Part shown: positions 50,194-64,000 of the stretch, one piece after another | Layout of the letters: each line of letters starts with the position of its first letter | How positions within the stretch are numbered: the first letter of the stretch is position 1 | Source of the DNA: Calvatia gigantea | Taxonomy: Eukaryota > Basidiomycota > Agaricomycetes > Agaricales > Lycoperdaceae | Assembly: GCA_025093985.1 (NCBI GenBank) | Contig: JACAAK010000005.1 | Span: 682,001 to 746,000 of the forward strand | Reading direction: 5' to 3' | Length of the DNA stretch: 64,000 bases | Program-made: the position numbers and the translations under genes | Notes under the pieces: generated by a model | Told to the model about the DNA's origin: nothing | Database searches by the model: none | What the model saw: only the letters and a program-made list of their open reading frames with translations

Positions 50194-51503
50194 ATGCCAG
50201 AATCAATGTACGTTCTTACCATTAACAATACAAACTAATTACTTATCGCAGAACACTTGAAATTTTTAAAAAAAATGGTTTCTGAAAGCCACTCGACTGG
50301 TACAACTACCACTATACCAAGGATACCTGAACCAGTGGTCCTTACATGGACAGCAGACTACGATGACGGAGACGTTGCCTATATTGCAGGGTCACCCTTT
50401 CCTCCGGGGCCACCTCCACCTTCCATGGCTAGCGATTCCACAATCACATTGCCAACAGTAAGGAGACATTCATCACCACCACTTCCACCACCGCCACCCC
50501 CTCCATCTCTAGTCAGCGAGTCAAATGGCCTCGTACAACATTGGGGTTCGACGGTGTCGCTAGCTCGTGCTACAATCGGTGAAGACTCGGATTCGAGAAG
50601 GTTGTCGTTGATCGAAGAGACGCCTGTGATAGATGACGCTATGCAAGAAGATCCGCCTCAGTAGGTCCCTCTCCGGGAATTTAATATTATCGAAGCTAAC
50701 AAGAAATTCTCCGAAAAGAAACACTGAAGTACGAGCGTCGATATACCCCATTGATTACGCATTTGTGCCCATTGAATGGGACGCAGAATCGATGCTAGTC
50801 GTTCCGCCCAGTATGAGTGCGCTTGAAACCGCGGCGGTGTATCGCATCAAAGTCACCCATGACTTGTTTGATCCAAGCTTCTTTGTGACCACTGTAAGAA
50901 AGGGTGGGCGGAGTAATGGCACAGTCATTGGGGATTTCAAGTGGGTCTTGCTGTTGTGCAAGAGATGACGTGGGCCGTGGCTGATGTAAATCTGCAAGGA
51001 CGAAACCAGATTGCTCGGCCTCGGATGAGACTGTGTATCTCGGAAAGACGGAGTGCCATATAATCAAAAAACTCACCAGTGGATCAAAGAAGGATGAGGT
51101 GTGTGTGTGTGTGCAAACATTGCCTGTGCGTCCTATCCTGACTGAGGCGTATCTTTTACAGTTTCACTGGAAACTACGTAACAGGAACGACGGAATGTTG
51201 TTATGGAAGTGGGATGAGAAATGGACGGTGAGTCCTCGTCTATCTCTCTTTTTGATGCGTTCTAAACTACCCACTTAGTGTCGACATGTTCCTGACAACA
51301 TCGTGGCGAAGAACAAAAACTATGATCTCCTTGCGGAGTTTTATCCTCCCTCCTGGATGCGAACACCTTCAAATCCAGTCGCAGTTGCCCGTTTGACGGT
51401 GTATCCCCCCGGTCAAAAATTCTTTGACGAGATTCTGATTGCCGTGCTAATTCTGGAACGCAAGAGAAGGAAGATCATACCACGGAAAGGACGGGGAATT
51501 TGA
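50194..51503 (+). CDS. DUF6593 family protein (agaricomycete-specific)
   Basis: A family found widely in agaricomycetes, of unknown function. A tiny first exon (MPES, 50194-50207) may splice to TLEIFKK; the A8 run at 50268-50275 would need to be one base shorter for that frame to hold. Otherwise the start is MVSESHSTG at 50275. The first part is Pro-rich (SPPLPPPPPPPS). After an intron: RASIYPIDYAFVPIEWD, then the family core AAVYRIKVTHDLFDPSFFVT, RSNGTVIGDFK. Later exons give SDETVYLGKTECHIIKKLTS, FHWKLRNRNDGMLLWKWDEK, CRHVPDNIVAKNKN and the signature end FFDEILIAVLILERKRRK. About six exons in total. Confidence 0.8.
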
Positions 51504-51699
51504 GCAGAAAATGGTGTAATGTTGCATATATTTCTGTGGTCTACACTGCTGATGACTGAATCCTACTATGGCCACATCGGCGTTCTTATTTCTAACTGAC
51601 AGGAAGACCAACTACAGCCTTCCAAGATGCCCTTGTCCTTTAATACGTATGTTAAAGGAGACAGAGTGGGCATGATGCACGTTAAATACACGCAAGAGA

Positions 51700-53764
51700 T
51701 TAGGTTAGTTTCATTTCGGAAAGGTTCCTCTCCATAGCTGGAGGGGAATACTCCTGAGCGCGAGGAGTATACGGCTCCAAAGCCTGTGTCAACTTTTTTA
51801 CAATATGCGCAACCAACCCTTCAAACATGCGCCGGTCATCACCAAACACCCACTGTGATTCTAGAATCACGTCCGCAGGCGTAGCTGTGAAGTCAAACAG
51901 CCACTGCATACTACACATTAATGTCACATTTGTCTGTGGTGTAATTGAACCTTCGCGTCCGTCTTGACGAGAGTTTCGTCCTTGTTTTCGTCTTTCTTTT
52001 CGTGACCATGTGTTGGTGTTTGCTTGGATAAGAAGGGGGTTCATGCGAAAGATTGTGAGGGGTGTCTTTGGGTGTTCTTCTTCCTCGAGGATGATGGGTC
52101 GTTCGTTTGCAAGGACGTGAGCCGTACTGCAGACTCCAAGAAGGGCAGTCTGTAGGAATTGGACGTCGATCGCAGTAAAGGTGAGGTGGAAGTGGCTGGA
52201 TAGGGTATTGCGGGGAGGTTGGAAGGAGTAGAGAGAGTTGTTAGGATGGACCGAGAGACGTCCAAATGACTGGTTTTTTGAGTGGGGTGAGTTGAATAAG
52301 CACAACATAACGCACAGAATTGGCCTACATCCGGAATATGTTCATTTGTAAAAGACCACGCTATTCCCCAGCGGCGGGTCTGACCTTGGACGAATTCGGT
52401 CATCGCATACGTGCGAATCTATTATTACAACTTTGTGAAACAAGCAGGTTGTAGGAAGAATTCGTGCGTACTGAGCGTTTCCGAAGCATAACGACGATTT
52501 CGGACATTGTCGACAATTTGCCCACCATCGAGGTGTACCACCTTGGCGGAGTTAAGTTCAAGAGCGTCACTGACTTCGCGAGAAACTGCTTACCGGCATT
52601 TTAGTGCGTAACGTTCGCTTTCGTCAACCATTTGACCGATAAAAGCAGCTTCTCCACCTGGAGAGTATATCATCTCAGTATCTGCACCAGTACAGACCTA
52701 TATATCACATATTAATTTTGTTCTGTAATTCGCTGAAGAACACGACTAACGCCGTTCGGGGGAAGCTCTTTTATTTCTGCAGAACGGGCTATTTCTGCCC
52801 TGCTGCTATAAAAAGGCGGATTACACATGACGAAATCGAACCTGAATGATTAAAGTAAATTGAGTGAGACAGCGCAATCAACGTGGGACAAAAGCAATTA
52901 CGGGGGTCCTGTGTAATCTTCAAGTGGAAAAAGGATGGGTTTATTTGGTGAGGCCCGTATGAGGCGAATACGGCTAGCCAACTGGTTAACTTGGATATTG
53001 TGCTCCGCGGAAGTAAATGATTTGCTATCAATCTCTAACTGGTATATCAGCATAAGGATGGGGCAAGGGGGTTGGATGCGTGTTCACCCGTTGCTACGAA
53101 ATCCCAAGAGGGCTCCATTTTACATGCCAACAAGGGATAAATCACTGAAGCCCCTGTCCCGCTGTATCGCAAAAAACGTGAATTTTATGTATTGTGAAGG
53201 AATCGATGAACATACACATCGATTCCGCGAATTGTGCGTATATCTTCGCTAAAGAGAAAGCGGTGTGCTCGTATGATGTCCTGTATCCAGAGGACATAAT
53301 TAAGTCTTCGAACCGCGTGAGCCGGGGACGTGTGTATAAAAAGAATAATCAACCTGTTGGGTACCTGGCAGTTGATGGACCCCAACAGTTAGCACTAGCC
53401 GAAGAATATAATCTTAATTACGTACCGGTGGACATAACCGATCGTCTGGCAGTGTAAGTTGGATTCTGAAGTCGCGATAAAGGAGCGCCTGTGTTAGACA
53501 TCTACGCTATTCCGAAGAAAGATGTGATCAGACACCTGAAATATCCAAAGAAATAATATGCATACCTCTGAGCTTGCTCATCATGGAAATCTATGGTTTT
53601 CCATCGTGACGGCGGGTTTGCAGGGATGAGACTGATACCGGATGTATCAATTTCGGACAAAGTGTGGTTTGGTAGGACGGCGCTTACTACTCGAGCAAAG
53701 GTGGGTAGGCGCGCGCAAGCTCCTCAAATTGAATTGGTTGCGAATATATGTTCCTTCTGTGCAT
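51700..53764 (-). CDS. METTL16: METTL16-type RNA N6-adenosine methyltransferase (RlmF/METTL16 family)
   Basis: The family methylates adenosine in structured RNA; METTL16 modifies U6 snRNA. Start at 53764: MHRRNIYSQPIQFEELARAY. Exons then read LIPANPPSRWKTIDFHDEQA, CLTQALLYRDFRIQLTLPDD, VPNRLNYVLWIQDII, the SAM-binding GIDVGTGASVIYPLLACKME, LEIDSKSFTSAEHNIQ, the catalytic FDFVMCNPPFY (NPPF) and AEIARSAEIKELP, GADTEMIYSPGGEAAFIGQM, WYTSMVGKLSTMSEIV, TEFVQGQTRRWGIAWSFTN. The last exon has a Lys/Arg-rich insert (SRKERRKQGR) and ends at 51700. At 53087-53089 a GGG (coding strand) at a donor is one base too long for the frame. About nine introns in all. Confidence 0.9.
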
Positions 53765-53909
53765 CAGTGTGGGTGGGGACAAGAATATGTATGGAACAAA
53801 GAAAGTGTTTGTTTGTGCAAGTGGGCCCTTGTGAAGTCATGAATGCTTGTCAACAAACCCAAACTTAATCCTTGCGTCTGTCTTTCACGGCAGTAATTGT
53901 TCTTTTAAA

Positions 53910-55676
53910 ATGCCAACATTGACCGACCTTCCTCCTGAAATATTACTCAAAGTCGTATCGCTGCTCGAGCTCTGCGACGTCGCCAGGATACGGCAGGTAC
54001 CGTCCACGTCCTAACGAATTCCTCCCTAAAACTTGCCTTATTCGCAGTCATGCACACGGCTCCGGGACATAGCCCAGGTCAAATCTATCTGGCTTTCCCT
54101 TCTCGAGAACCAGCGACACCTCTATCCCGTACCTCCATGGCTCGACTTCCGGAGCTCACCCGCCTCGTCCACGAACCCTCCAACAGCAGACCTCGAACAT
54201 GCTGTGGTGACCACTCATCGGATCGCACAAGCATGGCCGCGAACAAGGCGGCCACCATTAAAGGTGCAGCCGCGGTTGGGAGATATGCTGTTTCTATTGG
54301 AGATGTTCCTTGATCGATGGTTGCTAGTAGTCTATGCTGAAGGACTGGTCTACCTTTTGGACACCGTGTCGGACCCAATGGTCCAACCTGGCCGTTTGAG
54401 CACGAGCGAGCGAGCGAAAATTTGCGCTAAATTGGTAGGACACCGATCCCAGGGGGCAAGCGAGATGGACGTCTTGTGCAGCCCAGGTCACAGAGGACGG
54501 GCAGAAACTGGTTATCTTGCTGAACACGAGACCAGGGTGGGTTCCTTTCACTTTGAATCGGGGCACGACTGTCTGACACATTTTCTTCTTAAGTCCTCCT
54601 CTGTGTAATGTGTATGAAGTAGCCCTGGGACCCGGAACATCTTTCAAGCTCACTGCAACAGTGCGGCTTCCAACAGCAGAGATCATCAGGTCGGTCAGCT
54701 TCTCAGATAACATGCTTGTATTGTCCCGTGGAAGCGCCATCAATCTTGTTGACATCGCCAAGAAACCTCGACGGAACTTGCTGATTCTTTCTCCGTACTC
54801 AGAAGATCTAGAAGACATGGTGAGTCGTCACAATCATCTCCGTTTCTCGCGCACCTCACACGTTCGTGTTCGCTAGTGGAACGGGACAATCGAGATACGC
54901 GTGTTCAACCGCTACCTCTTTGCCTTGAAGGCTCGCTCCATTGAGGTCCACGGCATGGACAGCATTCTCGAAACCACACAACGCGAATTTACCGCCATTC
55001 CAGTCGCCAAGCACTTCTTCCAGAACACAACCTTCCGGGACATCAGAATTTCCACTCCGACTATGACTTTCCGGCGATCGTGTGGAAATAAGCTTCCAGA
55101 TATTCGCGTATGATGTCCTTCAGGGACTTTTCAACTATGCAATCCACTTCCAGACACAGCCCGAACAGCTGCCACTCTTCACTGTCACTTTGCTTAATAT
55201 CTACCCTTTAAGCAACCATGTCGTGTCGCAATTTGCCCGCTTTCTCCCTGATCTGGATCCGAATACTCCATCTCCCACGCCGACTAACGAGACCAGAAAC
55301 GCGTTCCGCCAGGTGAACCTTAGTTCGAGGGGTTTTCTTAGTGCATATACAATCGGACCTCGGGCGAAGCGGGGTGTATGGGTCGAGCGAGTTCGCGGCC
55401 ATACTATTAGAGAAGTCCAAGTTTGGAGTGACCCTCGTAAACCCGACGATGGGGAGGTAGTCGATGGGCCACCGGGAGAGATCGAGAGAATCGCTGTGCA
55501 CGCAATAACTTCGCCAGATTTGAGAGGTACCTGTTCCTTTCCTACTATTGTTCATGATGTTAACTCGTCTATGTGTTGCAGAGGACATTATACGTTGCGC
55601 ACTGAGCGAGTCTATGGGACTCATTGTGCTCGGGAATCGAGCAGGAGAACTGTTTTTGTTAGACGTCGATGCTTAG
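53910..55676 (+). CDS. F-box protein, single-copy, unknown substrate
   Basis: The F-box is at the very start: MPTLTDLPPEILLKVVSLLE and LCDVARIRQ, intron, SCTRLRDIAQVKSIWLSLL. The following 500 residues look beta-rich with propeller-like pieces: WLLVVYAEGLVYLLDT, ALGPGTSFKLTATVRLP, NMLVLSRGSAINLVDI, RVFNRYLFALKARSIEVHG, ending MGLIVLGNRAGELFLLDVDA. Expected role: substrate adaptor of an SCF ubiquitin ligase; the substrate is not known. Two +1 breaks are needed to join the protein: one in GGGGG at 54452-54456 (after KLVGHRSQ, resuming ARWTSCAAQVTEDGQKLVIL) and one in TTT at 55068-55070 (resuming SGDRVEISFQIFAYD). Confidence 0.75.
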
Positions 55677-56432
55677 GGTCGCCGAGGGCCCATTCCAGGT
55701 TGTACATCCCCCTATTTATGGAACAAGTGTTGGTTACTGACTACTAGTTCTCAGATGTCAGCTGGTCGGAGACCAGCTTAGCACAAACACGAGGCGAGCG
55801 GTTATTAGTGGATACGTTCGGGACTCTATCAGGGCATCAGGGCAAAAATAAAGAGAGGTATTCTTGGTTTCTTGGTGGTGTATTTTTAGACTCCGAATGA
55901 CGAACGTTGAACGTTGCGTTGAGGTCCTACCTGTATATTTTCACGATCATCTTGTTGAATGCGAAGACATCCCATGTTATTGCGACGGCAGCGACAGCAA
56001 GAGCTCCACAGGCTCCTGAACCACTTGGACTGCGAGACGGGTGTTGGGAGATCAAGCTTTTGTACGGAGATATCTTGTCCTCACAATTTGTTGGTTCGCG
56101 GACTGTCCAGACTGTTTATCTAGGGAAGGCTGAAAGTGCATCTAGGCACCTCTTAGTCTCCTGCTTCTGAACTCTGCGTAATCTCGAAATTTCGACTTCA
56201 AGAAGCGGATCGCCTGAAGTAGCCTAACTCTCCAAGTGTATTTCTTTCTTGGCCACCGATCATGCAGATCGAATATCCAAAGAGAACAAATGGCTCACGA
56301 CAATCAAAAGTTTAATCGCCTCAAAGGCTTGGGCTGGCAAATACTTGGATATTCAATTGTCCGCTCCACTTCATTCCCATTAGAAAAAAAAATCCCTCGT
56401 CGGCACTTGCCCCCCCTCATCACCTGCCAGCC
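55677..56432. other. Intergenic, no gene seen
   Basis: 750 bp upstream of the histone gene. One 87-codon frame near 55907 has no recognisable features. Confidence 0.4.
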
Positions 56433-57156
56433 ATGGCTCGAACGAGACCAGTCAACCCACCAGGTAGTGAGTTCCGTCAACTTACTGAAAAATTTAATAT
56501 ACTCACTGATCATCTACCCACATTGGCTCAGCCCAGCCGTCAGCATCAGTAACCCAACGCGCCGTGAAATCTACTACAAGAGCAAACAAGACTAGCCACA
56601 TCCACAAGCGGCTCACAGGCGCAAATCACATCAAATCGACCAACCACCTCACAGAAGACGCCCGCGCACCTCTTTCGCCACGTCGGCCAAGGGAGCACTG
56701 GGGGAAAATCGTACTTTCCGCGTCCGCCACAGAAACCACGTCGGAAACGCCAAAAGATTGTAGCTCCTCCGTACGGCCCAAAGCCTGTCGAGCGGGGTGC
56801 TGGGGCGCTGTATGAAATCGAGCATTATCAACAGGGGGTAGACCACCTCATCCCGAAGAAGCCGTTCGAAAGGCTAGTTAGGGAGATCGCCCAGGACTAC
56901 AAGGTGCGTAATTCATACATCTTACACACATCCAATCCTTGGAGCTGATTTTTTGCTCCGGTAATTATATAGTATGATATCCGGTTTGCACCAGGAGCTA
57001 TCGAGGCAATGCAGGACGCCATGGAGGCCTACATTGTGCAGCTCCACTGCTGACGCTCTTCTCCTCGCACTTCATGCTCGACGAGTAACGGTCATGCCCC
57101 GTGATATAAAACTTTTGATGATGCTTCGAAGGAATATTGGTAGACCATTGGAGTAG
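56433..57156 (+). CDS. Centromeric histone H3 variant (CENP-A / Cse4-like)
   Basis: Replaces H3 in centromeric nucleosomes and founds the kinetochore. Exon 1 codes MARTRPVNPP, an H3-like start. A long basic, Ser/Thr-rich N-tail follows (QPSASVTQRAVKSTTRANK, later RPPQKPRRKRQKIVAPPYGP), then the fold: GALYEIEHYQQGVDHLIPKK, PFERLVREIAQDYK, intron at about 56905-56972, YDIRFAPGAIEAMQDAMEAY, and LLLALHARRVTVMPRDIKLL up to the stop. LLALHA with MPRDI is typical of CENP-A, as is the divergence from canonical H3, which keeps RKSTGGK and LCAIHAKR. Two +1 breaks: one in the N-tail (about 56.57-56.64 kb) and one at about 57048 between IVQLH and ADALLLALH. Confidence 0.82.
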
Positions 57157-60952
<3,796 letters not shown>

Positions 60953-61168
60953 ATTAAAAGTGCGAATATACAGATGAGAGTTGAGTGAGATGATGGGTGT
61001 TGCACGATAAATCGTTTGCTGCACTGCAAATTCCACTCGAAAAATTGCTCACACCCCCTGCTGACAAAGCCTCCACAACCTCCACACGGTCACGTGCTAG
61101 ACAAGAATAGATTTCGACGTGGCTCACACCCATCAATAATAATATTGCATTTGTCGCTGGCACTCACA
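60953..61168. promoter_or_regulatory. Bidirectional promoter, DED1 / SEC72
   Basis: About 215 bp between start codons with a CACGTG E-box at 61091-61096. Confidence 0.45.
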
Positions 61169-62009
61169 ATGTCCCACTCACATACACACGCACCTGGCGA
61201 GGAACACTCCCATTCTCATTCTCATGGACCACAACAGCCTCAACAGGCACCGCAGATGGTTATGCCACCACCTGACCCAGCACTACAGGCTCTTATAGAC
61301 CAGGATTTCCGTCCTGTATCCCTTGCGCTGGCAGGTGACGGTACACTCGCCGTGTGCGGGCCACACAAACTCGAGAAATGTGATAACTGCAATGTGGATT
61401 TTGTTCACACCAACCGACTCTCTCGCCTTCTCGTCGCCAATCCCAGCCTCCTCTGCCCTCCCCCAAGTAATGTTGTCTCCCAAAACCTTACGAAGATGGT
61501 AACGACCGCCAAAGACGAAGGAAACGTTAGTAATATATGTTATCCACCCAGGTGTAATGAATTGACAAGTCCCCTTCAGTCACTTTTTAAAATGGGTCAA
61601 TCCCAACAAGCCATACTTCGTTACACAAATGCTGCCACGCTCGCCATCCAGCGACCACCATGGGAGGCCAATCAATTCATGCGTGAAGAATTATCCACCA
61701 CGGTCTCAAACCGCTCGGCCGCATACTCCGAAGCCCACGACTACGTTTCCGCCCTCGCAGATGCTGAAACTGTCATCTCCATCCGGAGAAACTGGCCCAA
61801 AGGTCACTACCGTAAAGCTAAAGCTTTGCTCGGGATGGGTAGGCCGAAGGAGGCGGCCGAAGCTGTCAAGCTTGGACTGAGCTATGAGCCGAATAACACT
61901 GTAGGCTTTTCGTCTCCGCGTTTTCCATATTGAGGTTGACACAAAGGAATAGGAACTCGTCTCATTCCTCGCGGATATCGAAAAAACTCTTACAGCAAAG
62001 GCGGAGTAG
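61169..62009 (+). CDS. SEC72: Sec72, TPR subunit of the Sec62/63 post-translational translocon
   Basis: Peripheral ER protein that docks chaperones at the Sec62/Sec63 complex for post-translational import. Exon 1 starts MSHSHTHAPGEEHSHSHSHG, then has FRPVSLALAGDGTLAVCGPH, the Cys motif KCDNCNVDFVHTNRLSRLL and MVTTAKDEGN. After an intron (GTTAGT to CTTCAG): SLFKMGQSQQAILRYTNAAT, SNRSAAYSEAHDYVSALADA and GHYRKAKALLGMGRPKEAAE, three TPR-like helical pairs. A last short exon ends ELVSFLADIEKTLTAKAE at 62009. All junctions are in phase and length fits the fungal family. Confidence 0.9.
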
Positions 62010-62709
62010 CGGGTCTTTGCCCCCTATACCGTGATACCACTCTTCTGCTCTTGGCGCTTGTAATTTATAATCTCCTTTGTTGCAATACGCTTCCTGGATA
62101 TAGTGGTTTTTCGGTTGGAGATTACTCTCGAATCTCAAGTCTCGAAAAGTCGGCCCGAAACTGAAGCTATGGAGCCAGTCGCCAAATTCTGTCAACCATT
62201 TGTCGCGTCCTTGGTTCTTCTGAGTTCGTCTGGCCAGTATCACCTTCCTCAAGTCTGCGTTCTTCTGAGGAATTCACGACGCAAGGTCCAAATGCGAAAC
62301 AAACCATTCTCTGCTGTGAAGACGAGGGTAGATCCCTACCAAGCAGTCCCGGCATTCCCTCCCAAGCGCCAAACGCACGTAGGGGTCGCATCTGGCACAT
62401 TTCTGTCGATCTCCGAGCTGGCTTGACTCAATTTCCTTTCCGTGTTCCAGTTCGTATTTAATGAGACGCACACAACGGTTTCCCAGTTTCCAGCTTACCC
62501 ACCGGATAAGAACCCCATCGTCCTAAAGTCTTACTGCAAACCGAGAAGACACAAATTAACATCTGTTTGCCATTTTATTGGCTCCAACTAAGGCTAGGTC
62601 TCGCAGCGCGGCCACGTGAATGAGTCAAAGAACCAAAAAAACTTATGGGGATCGGTTTACCAACGTTGCAATCCCCCCCTGGCCCTATGTATTAAGAAAA
62701 AATATCGGT
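62010..62709. other. Intergenic, no gene seen
   Basis: 700 bp between SEC72 and the F-box repeat. Short frames only. Confidence 0.4.
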
Positions 62710-64000
62710 GTCAATGCGACAACTCCGCAGCTAGCACCACGTTGCCCACTATTCTTGTCCATATCTAAACCACAGTGATACGAAGTTTATTCATGGAGTA
62801 AAGTGGAGCGGTCTGATCATCTCTCCTCATTGTCTTACACGTGCTACTGACTCCGGAAGACCTTACTCTGATTTGAGTCTCTCTCTCTCTTTGCTGTTGG
62901 CTTTCACCATAACCCACTGTCATATCAGACCACAGCCACTCTACATGCCCTTATTGCGGACACTTCCTTGGTCAAGTGGAGGCACGCTTTAGCCAGTGCG
63001 CCCTCACTTGCCGCAGAAATTAACCGTTTGGACGGTCTCGCCAAACAATTCGCCGAGCAGCGAGCCGCTCTCCTTCAACAAACCAACAATAACGGATCAC
63101 AGGATGCTGCCCTGCCCGCAGAAATTCTCTCAATTATATTCGAATATGCTTGCATTAATTCTGCATCACCCCTGCCGTTTCTAGAGAATGGGAACGACTC
63201 CGACTACGGCGTGTTGATTTCAAACGGGCAGCCCAAGGGAGAGCATCGCTATGTCCCACTCGTCCTCCGGGCTGTATGTTCTCGTTGGCGCCAAGTTGCT
63301 TGGTCCACCCCGACGCTCTGGATATTAATACCCCTGAAAATGGATCCGGGCGTCGTGATCATCCGGTTAACTGCCTACATTTTACAGCTCTATATGCAAA
63401 ACTCTGGTGCACTCCCCGTCTCCCTTGAATTAGACTTTCAAGGATTCCCGACGCCCTCTCCCACTTCAGACTCTGCGACCAACACCCTGCCTAGAACATC
63501 CCTTGAACCCATCCAGGAAATGGTTTTTCAAAAATATGCCGGGAAAATCAAGGCGTTTCGACTGGTTTCCCCTCCGGTGGGATGGTTACCGCAACGGGGC
63601 GGTGACTTTTCGAAGTTGGAGGACTTCTGTTGGGCATCACTCATTGAAAATGAACAATTTGACATGCCATTACAGGATATCACCACCCTTCGTCGTTTCA
63701 GTATTCACCACACGGAGGGCCATGCTCCCAAATTCCAACTTTTCGGACCGAATATCACAGCTCTGTACCTCTCTCAAGTCTCTTTGCAGCAATGTGTTGA
63801 TCTACTGGTCGGCTGCCCTAATCTTGTTTCATATCAATGCTTTGCTCCCACTTACTCTTATTCGGTGGAAGTGGGAGAATCAATAACCTTACCCAAGTTG
63901 GAGACCTTCGCGTGGCCATGTCGTGATGATGGCATGTCAGGGCTGAGTGTTAAACTGTTGCGCTTTCCATCTCTCAAAAAGCTCTACTTGGATGATGTAC
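62710..64000 (+). repeat. Direct repeat with 13370-15060 (F-box unit), cut by window edge
   Basis: Homologous to the left F-box unit in the same orientation, including non-coding sequence ahead of the gene. The unit continues beyond the window. Confidence 0.8.
62872..64000 (+). CDS. F-box-like protein, copy 2, partial at right edge
   Basis: An uninterrupted frame from 62872 to the window end with no stop. It reads ALIADTSLVKWRHALASAPS, AEINRLDGLAKQFAEQRAAL (coiled coil), the F-box DAALPAEILSIIFEYA and CSRWRQVAWSTPTLW, then ITALYLSQVSLQQCVDLLVG, LETFAWPCRDD and LLRFPSLKKLYLDD in the Leu-rich part. There is no ATG in frame ahead of the F-box: the ATG seen in copy 1 is ATA here and lies in another frame anyway. 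The start is therefore either in an upstream exon not recognised, or lost. Compared with copy 1 this copy keeps frame through both of that copy's breaks. Confidence 0.7.

Overview
The window is nuclear DNA of a filamentous fungus, most likely an agaricomycete basidiomycete. The reasons are dense genes on both strands, many short introns (about 45-70 nt, with donors such as GTATGT, GTACGT and GTGCGT), a DUF6593 protein, agaric-style F-box proteins with a coiled coil in front of the box, fungal Sec72 and Spt20, and a basidiomycete-type zinc-finger repertoire. No bacterial, viral or organellar segment was seen.

Layout. 0.2-8.4 kb: HDDC2-type nucleotidase (-), GRAM/TBC/EF-hand Rab-GAP (+), WDR5/Swd3 (-), thymidylate kinase (+). 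9.0-12.5 kb: arm A of a large inverted duplication, with a broken C2H2 zinc-finger gene. 13.4-15.1 kb: F-box pseudogene, repeated in direct orientation at the right edge. 15.6-24.0 kb: GFA-family gene with an in-frame stop, a long unknown basic protein, a GATA factor. 24.0-27.8 kb: no gene seen. 27.8-33.9 kb: SPT20 (-), HGH1 (+), a membrane protein (+). 35.1-38.6 kb: arm B, with the intact zinc-finger gene. 40.6-46.8 kb: aldehyde dehydrogenase, LaeA-like methyltransferase, a MITE-like element, a divergent Tpt1/KptA-like protein. 46.9-62.0 kb: APP1, DUF6593 protein, METTL16, F-box protein, CENP-A-like histone H3, DED1, SEC72. 62.7-64.0 kb: F-box copy 2, running off the edge.

How the genes relate. 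Most are housekeeping genes with no common pathway: chromatin and transcription (WDR5, SPT20, CENP-A, GATA factor), RNA metabolism (METTL16, DED1, Tpt1-like), protein folding and translocation (HGH1, SEC72), lipid and nucleotide metabolism (APP1, TMK, HDDC2), and vesicle traffic (TBC). Several pairs are head to head with 105-220 bp between start codons. The accessory part is the duplicated zinc-finger and F-box units, the MITE and the gene-poor gaps.

A caution that affects every model: I find about twenty places, in at least eleven genes, where the conserved protein frame resumes only if one extra base is ignored. Nearly all are +1 and none is clearly -1, and they hit essential genes (DED1 three times, CENP-A twice). 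The simplest reading is uncorrected insertion errors in the assembly. Exon boundaries below were worked out by eye from splice signals and protein continuity.
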